Positions 34,452 to 44,236 are shown, counted from the stretch's first letter. The stretch is 64,000 nt of DNA from Paraburkholderia nodosa (GCF_001718195.1 NZ_MCNV01000002.1:558001-622000), one strand, 5' to 3'. The notes: generated from the sequence alone by a model not told the origin. Numbers and translations: made by a program.

Positions 34452-37199
34452 ATGAACGTAGAACTATCCGGAACCCCTCCACAGGCCCCGTCCCGCGCGC
34501 CCGGCAAGGGCGTCGCCGTAGCGCTGGCCGTGGCGCTGATCGTCTGCGTGGCAATCGGCGCGATACTGAGCGCGAACCTGTCGCGCGGCACGGCCGACTC
34601 GCGGCTTCGCCAGGAACTGAACACCACGTCGGAACTCGAAGCCCTGCTCACGCTGCACATCGCGGCGAATACGGACTTCCTCAAAGGCGTGGGCACGGCG
34701 GGCTATACGTCGCGCGCGTGGCCGATCAAGCGGGCCGCAGTCGTGGCCGGTACTTACGACCGGCTCGAGCACGACTTTGCCGGCGCGCCGCGCAACGAGC
34801 GCACGATCCGCGAGTTGCGGCAGTTGAGCGCCATCTGGCCCGAGCAGCTCGACGCGGCCGCGCGCAATATCGCGCTCGCAGACGCGGGCGCGAGGCTCGA
34901 CCCCGCCCTGATGCAGCGCGCGAACGAAACGCTCAGCTCCATCATGTCGCTGCTCACCGAGCTGCGCTCCGAGCAGCGCGAGCAGATCAAGGTCGTGCAG
35001 TTCAGCGCGCAGGCGCAGCTCGCGCGGCAAAAGATCTCGCTGATCGGCACGGCGACAGCCGGCGCATTGCTGTTGCTCTTCACGTTGTTTACGAGCCACC
35101 GCGCCGCGCTTTCCCGCAGCGCCGCGAAGATCGTCGCGCTCGAGGCCGAGCGGCGCTTTCGCGAGTACTTCGAGCAGCATCCGGTTGCGATGCTCATTTT
35201 CGATGTGCGCTCCTACGCGATCCTCACCGCCAACGCCGCGGCCCAGCGCCAATACGGCGCGAGCCTTCAACAACTCAGGGCCATGTCGGTCGAGCAACTC
35301 CGCCTGCAGGCCGAAACCGGTGCGTTCCGCCGCGATCTGCACGGCTACGTCAATTCCGGGGCGCAAAGCGGAGCAGGCGGCGTGCGCCGGCACGTGCGCA
35401 TCGACGGAGAAGTGATCCACGTCGATATCGCCTGGCATCTGCTGGACTATGCGGGTCAGGACGCGTGTTTCATCACTGCGCACGACGTCACCGCGCACGA
35501 ACAGGCGAGAGAGCATTTGCGCATTCGCAGCCGGGCGCTGGAGGCTTCGAGAAACGCTGTGATCATTTCGCAAAAGGTCGATGGCGAAAGCATCATTACG
35601 TACGCCAACGCGGCGTTCGAGCGCATCACCGGCCGCGCCGTGTCTACAGCGAATGGCGCCGGGCACTGGGACATGCTCGATTGCGATAAAGCGTGCGCCG
35701 ATGCCAATATCGTTCGCACTGCCATGCAATCGGAGCGCGAAGGCGAGGGTCTGCTCAAATGCTGCCGGCCCGACGGCTCGCCCTACTGGATCGAGCTGCA
35801 TGTCGCGCCGGTGCTCGACGAGCGCAATCGCCCCACGCACTGCGTGACCGTGTTCAACGACGTTTCCGAGCGCATCCGCTATCAGGAGCAGTTGCGCCTG
35901 CAGGCCAACGAGGACTCGCTCACGCATCTGCCGAACCGGCTCGGCCTCAAGGCGCGATTGCGCGAACTGGTCCGCACGGCGCTCGACGCGCAGCAGAAGT
36001 TCGCGCTGGTGTTCATCGACCTCGACAACTTCAAGGAGATCAACGACTCGCTCGGCCATACCGCGGGCGACGAGGTATTGTGCGAAGTCGCGCGCCGCCT
36101 TTCCGCCAATATCGCCCAGGGCGAAATGGTTTCCCGCTATGCGGGCGACGAGTTCGTCGCCGTGCTGTACGGCCGGGGCAGCGTCGATCACTTCGTCGCC
36201 GCAGCGGCAAGCATGCAGGAATCCTTGACACATGGCATGCTGATCGGCAACAAGGTCATCGTGCCGCTCGCCTGTGTCGGCCTCGCCGTGTTCCCCGATC
36301 ATTCGAGCGATCCCGACTCGCTGCTCAAATATGCGGACTCCGCCATGTACCGCGCCAAGTCGATGGGACCCGGCAGCATGCAGGTATTCGACATGGCTAT
36401 CGCTATGCAGAACCTGGAGCGGGCGAGCCTCGCGCAGGCGTTGCGGCTAGCCGTGGCGTCGCGCGCGTTTGCCGTTGCGTGGCAGCCGAGAGTCAACCCG
36501 AGGACAGGCGAGACGATGGGTTTCGAGGCGCTCGTTCGCTGGCACGACGCAGAGCGCGGCCAGGTGAGCCCGGCGCTGTTCGTGCCGCTCGCCGAGGAAA
36601 ACGGCCTGATCGTGCAGATCGGCGAGTTCGTGTTCGAGGAGGCCTGCCGCCAGGCCCGCGAATGGGCGCGCGAGCACCCGGACATCGTGGTTTCGGTCAA
36701 CGTTTCGCCGGTCCAGTTCGTGCGTGCGGACTTACCCGCGATGATGGCGCAAACGCTGGCGCGTACCGGCGTGAGCCCGCGCAATATCGAGCTGGAAATC
36801 ACCGAAGGCGTGCTCATGGCGCCCCGTTCGCTCGCCACGCTGCGTGCCCTTCGCGAGATGGGGCTCTCGGTCGCCATCGACGACTTCGGCTCGGGCTATT
36901 CTAGCCTCGGCTATATTCGCAGCTTCATGCCCGATCGCCTCAAGCTCGACATGTCGTTCGTAAAGGGCATTGGCCACTCGCGCGCGGACGAGGTCATCGT
37001 GAAGGCTGTGCTCGCGCTCGGCCATACGCTCGGCATGCGTGTGGTGGCGGAGGGCGTGGAAACGCTGCGGCAACTGGAATTCCTGATCGAGAACGGCTGT
37101 AACGAGGCACAGGGCTACTGGTTCTCTCGCCCTGTGGACGCAGCGAGCGCGCAGTCTTATCTGGAAGGGAGCCATGCGGCCGGCGTTCACCAGCGCTAA
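34452..37199 (+). CDS. Membrane-bound PAS-GGDEF-EAL cyclic-di-GMP signalling protein
   Basis: A 915-residue protein. One membrane helix near the N terminus (KGVAVALAVALIVCVAIGAILS) and another near 190-215 (SLIGTATAGALLLLFTLF) bracket a periplasmic helical sensor of about 150 residues. Two PAS domains follow (EHPVAMLIFDVRSYAILTAN region; SRNAVIISQKVDGESIITYANAAFERITG). The GGDEF domain has YAGDEFVAVLYG (AGDEF instead of GGDEF) and the EAL domain has FEALVRWHD, NIELEITEGVL and IDDFGSGYSSL, all expected for an active phosphodiesterase. The protein therefore probably degrades c-di-GMP and may also make it, since AGDEF variants can be active. GTG 34446 is an alternative start. It overlaps the next remnant. 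Confidence 0.9.
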   Translation: MNVELSGTPPQAPSRAPGKGVAVALAVALIVCVAIGAILSANLSRGTADSRLRQELNTTSELEALLTLHIAANTDFLKGVGTAGYTSRAWPIKRAAVVAGTYDRLEHDFAGAPRNERTIRELRQLSAIWPEQLDAAARNIALADAGARLDPALMQRANETLSSIMSLLTELRSEQREQIKVVQFSAQAQLARQKISLIGTATAGALLLLFTLFTSHRAALSRSAAKIVALEAERRFREYFEQHPVAMLIFDVRSYAILTANAAAQRQYGASLQQLRAMSVEQLRLQAETGAFRRDLHGYVNSGAQSGAGGVRRHVRIDGEVIHVDIAWHLLDYAGQDACFITAHDVTAHEQAREHLRIRSRALEASRNAVIISQKVDGESIITYANAAFERITGRAVSTANGAGHWDMLDCDKACADANIVRTAMQSEREGEGLLKCCRPDGSPYWIELHVAPVLDERNRPTHCVTVFNDVSERIRYQEQLRLQANEDSLTHLPNRLGLKARLRELVRTALDAQQKFALVFIDLDNFKEINDSLGHTAGDEVLCEVARRLSANIAQGEMVSRYAGDEFVAVLYGRGSVDHFVAAAASMQESLTHGMLIGNKVIVPLACVGLAVFPDHSSDPDSLLKYADSAMYRAKSMGPGSMQVFDMAIAMQNLERASLAQALRLAVASRAFAVAWQPRVNPRTGETMGFEALVRWHDAERGQVSPALFVPLAEENGLIVQIGEFVFEEACRQAREWAREHPDIVVSVNVSPVQFVRADLPAMMAQTLARTGVSPRNIELEITEGVLMAPRSLATLRALREMGLSVAIDDFGSGYSSLGYIRSFMPDRLKLDMSFVKGIGHSRADEVIVKAVLALGHTLGMRVVAEGVETLRQLEFLIENGCNEAQGYWFSRPVDAASAQSYLEGSHAAGVHQR

Positions 37200-37603
37200 C
37201 CTGCTCAGATGGCTCACCGGGCCGCGCGCGATTTTCTATGGCAGCCTCGCGGTCGCCTTCATCATGGCGTCGCTCTGTGCGACGGTGCTCTACGAGAGCC
37301 GCCACGACGCTCTGGAGCGCGCCCGGGAGAACTCGCGCAACGTTGCGCTCATCGCCCAACGCGACATCGAGCGCAACCTCGAGCTTTACGAGCGCGATCG
37401 CCGAGCAAATCCGCCATGCGATCAGCGACCTCGCGATCGAGCATGCGGGCAGCGAGTACGGGCGCGTCACAGCAAGCATCGGCTACGCAAGCTGGTCGCC
37501 GGATCGGGATGTCGATGTCACGCAGGTCATCCAGGCGGCGGATCAGGCGCTGTACGATGCGAAAGCGCGCGGCCGCAACCGCGTCGCCATGTGTGGCGCT
37601 TGA
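37174..37603 (+). pseudogene. Diguanylate cyclase remnant with internal deletion
   Basis: The N-terminal part (to about 37395) encodes a membrane segment and sensor start (FYGSLAVAFIMASLCATVLYESRHDALERARENSRNVALIAQRDIERNLELYE). The C-terminal part, in another frame from about 37400, encodes the tail of a GGDEF domain (IAEQIRHAISDLAIEH, VTASIGYASW, QAADQALYDAKARGRNRV). Everything between, including the GGDEF motif, is gone. The start overlaps the upstream EAL gene by 26 bp. This looks like a single deletion, probably via the short shared GAGCGCGATCGC-like sequence. Confidence 0.8.
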
Positions 37604-37612
37604 CCCGCGCGG

Positions 37613-39088
37613 CTACGGGGTGACGACACTACCGGAAGCGGCGCCTGCGTGCTCGGCCGGGCGCGCGTCCTGCCCGCCTCCCAGCGCCACATAGAGCGAA
37701 GCGCCGTTTTGCAGCGCCGCAGCGCGTAGCTGGATCAGTTGCTGTTGCGCCGCGAACAGGCTGCGCTTCGCATCGACCACTTCCAGGTAGATGGAAATGC
37801 CGTTCTCGTAGCGCAGTTCCGCGGCCTCCGCCAGGCGCGACTCGGAGGCCACCGCGCGCTCCTGTGCCGCGATTTGCTCCTGCAGGCGCTGGCGCGCGAT
37901 CAGCGCGTCGGAGACTTCGCGGAACGCCACCTGAACGGCTTTCTGGTAGTTCGCCACGAGTTCGGTCTGACGCGCTTCGGACAGACGCACTTGCGCGCTG
38001 CGGCGCCCCGCGTCGAAGATCGGCAGCGCGACGAACCCGGAGATGAGCCATGCCTGCTTGCCGGGCACGAACAGGTCGCTCAACTCGGGAGACACATAGC
38101 CGAAATTGCCCGTGAGCGAAACACGCGGAAAATAGTCCGCACGCGCGGCGCCGATATCGGCGTCGGCGGCTCGCAACGACTGCTCGGCCGCGCGAATATC
38201 GGGGCGCAGCGCCAGCAGCGAAGAAGGCAGGCCCGCGTCGAGCGTGCCGAACTGGTCCGCGTCGGCCAGCGCGTGGCGTTGCGTCATGTCCGCGGCATCC
38301 GGCAAGGGACCGCCGATCAGGACCGCCAACTGATCGCGCTGCTGGCCTGTCGTTCTTTGCAGCTCGGCAAGCTGCGTCTGTGCCTGCGTAACGAGAATGC
38401 GCGCCTGCTCGTAGTCCACGAGCGAGGTCGCGCCCGCTTCGAGGCGCAGCCGCGCGACCTCCAGCGCATACTGGCGCGTTTGCAGCGTGTGCTGCGCGAG
38501 GTCGATGCCCTCGTTGCCAGAAAGGATCGCGTAGTACGTCGCGGCCACATTGCTGATGAGCGAGAGGCGAAACGCTTCGTTCGCCTCCACCGTCGCGAGA
38601 TAGTTTCGCCGCGCCGACTCGCTCTGGTTGGCCACGCGCCCCCAGAAGTCGAGTTCGAACGACGTGACGGCCACCTGCACGCTGTACTGGTTGACGTGAA
38701 TCGACGTGTTGTTGTTGGGCAGCTCGGGCTCGATGGAGTTGAGCGGGGTTTTGGTGCGGGTTGCGTCCGCGCCCACGGCCACTTGCGGAAACTGCGCGGA
38801 GCGCTGCACGCGATAAAGCGCCTGAGCCTGCCCGATGCGCGCAACCGATGCCGCCAGATCGCGGTTATGCGCGAGCGCCATGGCGATCAACTGCCTGAGC
38901 GCCGGGTCGCGAAAGAACGTCTCCCACGTCAGCTCCGAGGCGAGCCGCTCGCCGCCCGGCGCGGCGATATCCGCACTCTCATAGCTTTGCGCAACCGGCA
39001 ATTCGGGCTGCTGGTAGCGAGGCGCGAAGTTGCACGACGCGAGCGTCAGGCACGCGGTGATCGCCGTCCACCTGGCAGTCTTAAGCAT
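37613..39088 (-). CDS. Outer-membrane efflux lipoprotein (NodT/OprM family)
   Basis: A 491-residue TolC-like channel of an RND tripartite pump. The signal peptide has a lipobox (LTLASC, Cys at about 19) so the protein is probably lipidated. Two outer-membrane-factor repeats follow, with LGRVANQ-like FWGRVANQSESARRNYLATVE and the second-half VSLTGNFGYVSPELSDLF and LPIFDAGRRSAQVRLSEARQ. ATG 39088 with CGGGAG upstream overlaps the pump stop by 8 bp. Last gene of the pump operon; it ends 9 bp from the convergent cyclase remnant. Confidence 0.92.
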   Translation of the reverse strand: MLKTARWTAITACLTLASCNFAPRYQQPELPVAQSYESADIAAPGGERLASELTWETFFRDPALRQLIAMALAHNRDLAASVARIGQAQALYRVQRSAQFPQVAVGADATRTKTPLNSIEPELPNNNTSIHVNQYSVQVAVTSFELDFWGRVANQSESARRNYLATVEANEAFRLSLISNVAATYYAILSGNEGIDLAQHTLQTRQYALEVARLRLEAGATSLVDYEQARILVTQAQTQLAELQRTTGQQRDQLAVLIGGPLPDAADMTQRHALADADQFGTLDAGLPSSLLALRPDIRAAEQSLRAADADIGAARADYFPRVSLTGNFGYVSPELSDLFVPGKQAWLISGFVALPIFDAGRRSAQVRLSEARQTELVANYQKAVQVAFREVSDALIARQRLQEQIAAQERAVASESRLAEAAELRYENGISIYLEVVDAKRSLFAAQQQLIQLRAAALQNGASLYVALGGGQDARPAEHAGAASGSVVTP

Positions 39089-42000
39089 CGTGCGCTCCCG
39101 CGGGCCGCGCGTCTGCTTCGTCATCGTCGCGCGTCCGTTTGCGGCTCAACCATCGGCGCGCCACCACATAGAACACGGGCGTGAAGAAGATACCGAACAG
39201 CGTGGCCGTGAGCATGCTGCCCATGATGCCCGTGCCCACCGCCTGCCTGCCCGCCGCGCCCGCGCCCGTGGCGAGCACGAGCGGCAGCATGCCGAGCACG
39301 AAGGTCACGCTCGTCATCAGGATCGGCCGCAGGCGCTGGCGCGCACCGTTCACCGCTGCGCTCACCGTATCGCTGCCACCGGCCTCCTCCTTGATCGCGA
39401 ACTCCACGATCAGAATGGCGTTTTTCGCCGCGAGCCCGATGATGGTCACGAGGCCGATATTGAAGTAGATGTCTGCGGAAAAACGCCGCGCCATGGTGAA
39501 GAGAACCGCGCCCAGCACGCCCAGCGGAATGATGAGCAGCACGGCAACGGGAATCGCCCAGCTCTCGTAGAGCGCGGCGAGCAGCAGGAACACCACGACG
39601 AGGGAAAGCAGCAGCAGCGCACCGATCTGCCCGGCCGCCTGCTGTTCCTCGAACGCCGTGCCGGTCCATTCGTAGGTCAGGCTGCCGGTAAGCACGTGGT
39701 CAGCAATGCGCTCCATCTCCGCGAGTGCCGCGCCGCTCGAACGGCCCGGCGCCGCCTGCCCGGAGATCGTGGCCGAGGGAAAGCCGTTGTAGCGTTCGAC
39801 CTGCTGCGGTCCCGCGCTCCAGTGCACGCTCGTGAACGCCGAGAACGGCACCAACTCCCCCACGTTGTTGCGCAGCCGCAGCGCGCCGATATCCTCGGGC
39901 CGCATGCGCTGGTCGGCGTCGGCTTGCATGAGCACGCGCAGCACGTTCCCCTCGTAGACGAAATCGTTCACGTAGTTCGAACCGAATGCGAGCGCGAGCG
40001 CGCTGTTCACCTGACCGATCTGCAGCCCCAGCGCGCGCGCCTTCACGCGGTCGATATCGACATAGAGCTGCGGCGCGGGCGGCAAACCGTCGGGACGCAC
40101 GCCCACCAGCAAGGGACTGCGCGCGGCCTCCGCCAGCATGCGCGCGCTCGCCTGCTGCAGCGCCGCGCCGCCCACGCCGCTGCGGTCGAGTATCTTCATC
40201 GTGAAGCCGCTCGCATTGCCGAGCGCGGGAATGGCCGGCGGATCGAGCGCGAAGACGAGCGCTTGAGGAATATTGCGCAACGCTGCGTTCGCGCGCGCCA
40301 CCAGCGCCCCCGCAGAATTGGCCGCGCCCGGCCGCTCCGACCACGGCTTCAGGTCGACGAACGACATTGCCGCCGACTGTCCCTGGCCGAAGAAGCTGAA
40401 TCCCGTGACGGATGCGATATTGCGCACCTGCGGCTGCTGCCTGAGAAAGGCCTCGACCTGATCGACGACCTGTTGCGTGCGCTGCGCCGTCGCGCCGGGC
40501 GCCGCCGTGTACGCGACGAAAATGTGCCCCTGGTCCTCGCCCGGAATGAAGCCGCGCGGCAACTGGGTGAAGAAGAAACCGGTCGCCGCGCACACCACGA
40601 CGAAGACGAGGAGCCAACGCACCGGCTTGCGCAGCATGGCCTGCACGGCCAGCACGTAGCGCTCGGTGGCGTTTTCCATGCCGCGATTGAAGGCATCGAA
40701 CACGCGCTGTTGCATGCGGGCCGGCCAGTGTGTGGCTGCGGGCTTGCCCGTGCCGTCACTGGTCTTCGTCCGGCTGCCCAGCAGCGTTGCCGACATGGCC
40801 ACGCCCAGCGTCAGCGCGAGCAGGGTCGACAGAAAGATCGAAACGGTGAGCGTGACCGAGAACTGGCGATAGATCGCGCCCGTCGAGCCCGGAAAAAACG
40901 CCATGGGAACGAACACCGCAATGAGCACGAGTGTGCTCGCAATGGCGGCGCCCGCAATCTGCCCGACGGCCTTGACGGTCGCGCGCCGCGAACCGAGTCC
41001 CTCTTCCTGGATCACGCGCTCGACGCTTTCCACCACCACGATCGCGTCGTCGTTGAGAATACCGATCGCCACGACCATGGCGAACAGCGAAAGCAGATTG
41101 ATGGAGAGTCCGAACAAATAAATACCGACACACGTGCCGATCAGCGCGATCGGCACGACCAACGTGGGGATGAGCGTCGCGCGCCATTTCTGCAGGAAGA
41201 GGAACACGATGACCGTCACGAGCAGCAACGCCTCGACCATCGTGCGCAGCACGCCGCTCAGCGAGGTCGTGATGAACGGCGTCGTGTCGAACGGCACGAC
41301 CCATGCCACGCCCTTCGGGAAAGTCGGCTGCAATTGCGTGAGGCGCTGCCGGACGGCGCTCGCCACGGCCAGCGCGTTCGCTCCGCTCGCAAGCTGGATG
41401 GCGATCCCGGCGGACTCCCTGCCGTTCACGCGAAAGCGAAAGCCATAGCTGTCGTTGCCCAGCTCCACGCGTGCGACGTCGCCCACACGCACCGTCGAGC
41501 CATCCGGGTTCGAGCGCACGATGACCTCGCGGAACTGCTCGGGCGTAGAAAAGCGGCCGCGCATGACGATCTGCGCATTGAGTTCGGCGCCCGGCGCAAT
41601 GGGCTGGTCGCCGAGGCTGCCGCCCGCAGTCTGGCTGTTCTGCTCCTGGATGGCCGTCATCACTTCGATTGCCGAAATCCCGAAGCTGCTCAGTTTTTCC
41701 GGATCGATCCAGATCCGCATGGCATACGACGAACCGAACAGCTGTGCATCGCCGACGCCGGGAATGCGGCGTAATTCGTTGACGATGTTATTGGCCGCAA
41801 AGTTGCCCAGCTCGACAGCCGGGATCGAACCATCGGCGGACTGCAGCGCAATGAGCATCAGAAAGCCGGACGACGCCTTCGTGACGCTCACGCCCACCTG
41901 CCTCACCTCCAGCGGCAGGCGCGGCTCCACGCGGCTCAGGCGGTCCTGGACCTGCGAGAGCGCGACGTCGAGATTCGTGCCGGGCCTGAGCGTGACGGTG

Positions 42001-42269
42001 ATCTGCGCCGTGCCGTTCGAGCGGCTCTGCGACGACATGTAGAGGAAATTCTCGACGCCGTTCATCTCGTCTTCGATGATCGACGTCACCGTGCGGTCCA
42101 GCGTGTTCGCGTCGGCACCGCTATAGACCGCCGATATCGTGAGCGAGGGCGGCGCGACGTCGGGGTACTGCTCGACCGGCAGCAGCATGAGCGCGAGGGC
42201 GCCGAAGAGCGTGACGAAGAGCGCAACGACCCACGCGAAGACTGGCCGGTAGACGAAGAATCGGTTCAT
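39081..42269 (-). CDS. RND multidrug efflux pump, inner-membrane transporter (HAE-1 family)
   Basis: A 1062-residue drug/proton antiporter of the AcrB/MexB type. It begins MNRFFVYRPVFAWVVALFVTLFGALALMLLPVEQYPDVAPP. The proton-relay aspartates appear in VVAIGILNDDAIVVVESVERV (transmembrane helix 4), and the family motif GPSVPFPSSTGAIY is represented by PGSTGAIYRQFSVTL. Two large periplasmic loops lie between helices 1-2 and 7-8. Substrates cannot be inferred. It lies 12 bp after the membrane fusion protein. Confidence 0.95.
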   Translation of the reverse strand: MNRFFVYRPVFAWVVALFVTLFGALALMLLPVEQYPDVAPPSLTISAVYSGADANTLDRTVTSIIEDEMNGVENFLYMSSQSRSNGTAQITVTLRPGTNLDVALSQVQDRLSRVEPRLPLEVRQVGVSVTKASSGFLMLIALQSADGSIPAVELGNFAANNIVNELRRIPGVGDAQLFGSSYAMRIWIDPEKLSSFGISAIEVMTAIQEQNSQTAGGSLGDQPIAPGAELNAQIVMRGRFSTPEQFREVIVRSNPDGSTVRVGDVARVELGNDSYGFRFRVNGRESAGIAIQLASGANALAVASAVRQRLTQLQPTFPKGVAWVVPFDTTPFITTSLSGVLRTMVEALLLVTVIVFLFLQKWRATLIPTLVVPIALIGTCVGIYLFGLSINLLSLFAMVVAIGILNDDAIVVVESVERVIQEEGLGSRRATVKAVGQIAGAAIASTLVLIAVFVPMAFFPGSTGAIYRQFSVTLTVSIFLSTLLALTLGVAMSATLLGSRTKTSDGTGKPAATHWPARMQQRVFDAFNRGMENATERYVLAVQAMLRKPVRWLLVFVVVCAATGFFFTQLPRGFIPGEDQGHIFVAYTAAPGATAQRTQQVVDQVEAFLRQQPQVRNIASVTGFSFFGQGQSAAMSFVDLKPWSERPGAANSAGALVARANAALRNIPQALVFALDPPAIPALGNASGFTMKILDRSGVGGAALQQASARMLAEAARSPLLVGVRPDGLPPAPQLYVDIDRVKARALGLQIGQVNSALALAFGSNYVNDFVYEGNVLRVLMQADADQRMRPEDIGALRLRNNVGELVPFSAFTSVHWSAGPQQVERYNGFPSATISGQAAPGRSSGAALAEMERIADHVLTGSLTYEWTGTAFEEQQAAGQIGALLLLSLVVVFLLLAALYESWAIPVAVLLIIPLGVLGAVLFTMARRFSADIYFNIGLVTIIGLAAKNAILIVEFAIKEEAGGSDTVSAAVNGARQRLRPILMTSVTFVLGMLPLVLATGAGAAGRQAVGTGIMGSMLTATLFGIFFTPVFYVVARRWLSRKRTRDDDEADARPAGAHDA

Positions 42270-42281
42270 GAGGCGCGCCGC

Positions 42282-43442
42282 TCAGGAGTGGGCCGGCGCG
42301 GTGAAGGGGTGGGCGTCCACGCGCTGCCCCGGCTGCACCCTTTGCCAGCCGTCGACGATGACGCGCTCACCCGGCTCCAGCCCATCCTTCACGACCCATT
42401 GCCCCGCTTCCTGCGGGCCGAGCACGACATTGCGGCGCACGACGGTGCCGTCGTCGGCGACGAGCGAGAGGTTCGCACCGTTGCTGTCGAACTGCACGGC
42501 GCGCGCGGGGACGACGAGGCCGTTCGGTATCGTCCCGATCACGACGCGCCCGCGCACGAACTGCCCCGGCAACAAGATGCGCGATGCATTGCTGAAGCGC
42601 GCGCGCAGCACCTGCGTCCCGGTGGAAGGATCGACGACGAGATCGGTGAAGTCGAGCACGCCCGGCTCGCCATAGTCGTCGCCGTTCCCGAGCGTGAGCC
42701 ACACTTGCGCGCGGGCGGCCGGCGCCGCGAGCGTGCCTGAGGCGATCTGTTTGCGTACTTCCAGCAACGAAATATTCGACTGCGTAAAAACGGCATTCAC
42801 CGGCGTTAGCTGGTTGACCTGCGTAAGCAAGGTTGCGCCCGCAGCGCTGACCAGCGCGCCTTCGGTGACGAGCGCGCGCCCCACACGGCCCGCGATCGGC
42901 GCGCGAACCGTGCATCGATCGAGGCGAAGCTGCGCGAGCGTCACCGCGGCGCGTGCATCCGCAACATTCGCGTCGGCCTGCTGCAGTGCGGCCGTCGCGG
43001 CCTCGAACTCCTGGGCGCTCACGACCTGGCGCGCCACCAGCGGCTTGAAGCGCGCCACCTCCGAGGCCGCATTGCCCTGCACGGCCCGGGCCCGGTTGAG
43101 CGCGGCCTGGGCCTGCTGCAATGCAGCCTCGTAGTCGCGCGAATCGATCAGAAAGAGCGGCGCCCCGGCGCGCACGTCGGTGCCCTCCTCGAAGAGCCGC
43201 CGCTCGACGATCCCGTCCACGCGTGCGCGCACTTCCGCCGAACGGATCGCTTCGATCCGCCCCGGCAGTTCGATCTCGCGGGGAATCGTTTGCGCCGCAA
43301 CCGTTACGACGAGCACGCTCGGCGGCGGTGGCGCCGCGCCGCTCTGAGCTTGCCTGTCGCGGCAACCGTTGCCCGCGAGCAGCAACACTGCCGCAATACC
43401 GATCAGCCACGGTCTGCAGCGTCTGGGTTCGCAGTTTGGCAC
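42282..43442 (-). CDS. RND efflux periplasmic membrane-fusion protein
   Basis: A 386-residue adaptor of the AcrA/MexA family. An N-terminal membrane or signal segment (WLIGIAAVLLLAGNGC) is followed by the lipoyl/barrel-sandwich halves (IELPGRIEAIRSAEVRARVDGIVERRLFEEGTDVRAGAPLFLID; APIAGRVGRALVTEGALVSA), a long alpha-helical hairpin, and the beta-barrel region. The Cys near residue 25 lies in a poor lipobox (NGC), so lipidation is uncertain. GTG 43442 is chosen because GGAG sits 6 nt upstream; GTG 43454 is the alternative. No regulator gene adjoins the operon. Confidence 0.92.
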   Translation of the reverse strand: MPNCEPRRCRPWLIGIAAVLLLAGNGCRDRQAQSGAAPPPPSVLVVTVAAQTIPREIELPGRIEAIRSAEVRARVDGIVERRLFEEGTDVRAGAPLFLIDSRDYEAALQQAQAALNRARAVQGNAASEVARFKPLVARQVVSAQEFEAATAALQQADANVADARAAVTLAQLRLDRCTVRAPIAGRVGRALVTEGALVSAAGATLLTQVNQLTPVNAVFTQSNISLLEVRKQIASGTLAAPAARAQVWLTLGNGDDYGEPGVLDFTDLVVDPSTGTQVLRARFSNASRILLPGQFVRGRVVIGTIPNGLVVPARAVQFDSNGANLSLVADDGTVVRRNVVLGPQEAGQWVVKDGLEPGERVIVDGWQRVQPGQRVDAHPFTAPAHS

Positions 43443-43595
43443 GCGAGGCTCCACCGAAAAATAGAGACGGTACGCGCGCGCCCCGAATGGCTCATTGCGC
43501 CGTACCCGACCGGATCATTGCGATGTTCACTCAAACTGCAAATCAGAGCTCCCGATGTGCGCAATTCGCGAATGCTCAAGCGCGCGAAAAACGCA

Positions 43596-43612
43596 TAACG
43601 TTTCGATCGTTA
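43596..43612. promoter_or_regulatory. Candidate operator upstream of the RND efflux operon
   Basis: TAACGTTTCGATCGTTA: a 5-bp inverted repeat (TAACG/CGTTA) around 7 bp, about 155 bp upstream of the pump operon start, in a region much more AT-rich than the surroundings. It could bind a regulator encoded elsewhere. Confidence 0.3.
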
Positions 43613-43893
43613 TCTAACAAGCAGCGCTTTCATGCATTCACAGGAATTACGCAAAACCGCCGCAAAATCAACCACTCGTAAATTACTTGAAGTCGGAATT
43701 CCGTTTACTACTATGGATAGACGCTTCACACCCTTATTCACACCGCTAGATTCGTTCGTTTTCCAGCCTTTGCCCATACGCTTTTAAGGGCACGTTCGCA
43801 CAACTGGATATCACGGATTTCGGGATGTTCTATAACCGAAGAAGCCATAGTCATGGTGACGTCAATCATCTTCTTGCCTCCGGAGATCGAATC
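43613..43893. other. AT-rich intergenic region before the RcnB-like gene
   Basis: No gene seen. Base composition is clearly more AT-rich than the coding regions on both sides, and stop codons occur in all frames. Probably holds promoters for the divergent efflux operon and RcnB-like gene. Confidence 0.5.
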
Positions 43894-44223
43894 ATGAAAA
43901 GCCAACTCGTCCTCTCAGTCATCGCTGCGCTCCTCCTCGGTGTTGCCTCTTCCGCAATGGCGCAAGACGCAGCATCGGGTGCAGACCAAAGCCAGGGGAC
44001 AGGTCGCCAGCAGGTCATGCCGACCATGCCGCATCGCGACTGGCATGAGGGCCAACAGGTTCCCTCGAAGTATCGGCATTACAACTACCAGATGAAAGAC
44101 TGGAAGTCGCATAACCTGGACGCACCGAAGCGCGGCCAGCAATGGCTCGGCGTGAACGGCGACTACGTGCTGGTGACGAGAAGCAACTGGAGGATCTCGA
44201 AGATCGTTTCGGGTACTGAATGA
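43894..44223 (+). CDS. RcnB-family small periplasmic protein
   Basis: A 109-residue secreted protein with a signal peptide (MKSQLVLSVIAALLLGVASSAMAQ). The mature part has the RcnB-like end: VPSKYRHYNYQMKDWKSHNLDAPKRGQQWLGVNGDYVLVTRSNWRISKIV, which in this family is linked to Ni/Co homeostasis or envelope maintenance in many Burkholderiales copies. CGGAGATCG precedes the ATG. No nickel or cobalt exporter is next to it, so the metal role is uncertain. Confidence 0.82.
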   Translation: MKSQLVLSVIAALLLGVASSAMAQDAASGADQSQGTGRQQVMPTMPHRDWHEGQQVPSKYRHYNYQMKDWKSHNLDAPKRGQQWLGVNGDYVLVTRSNWRISKIVSGTE

Positions 44224-44236
44224 CCGGATGACGCGA

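Noticed and set aside
39030..41774. Plus-strand 914-codon open frame antisense to the RND pump
   Set aside because: Low-complexity His/Arg/Glu-rich translation, no domain, lies entirely over a clearly coding RND gene.
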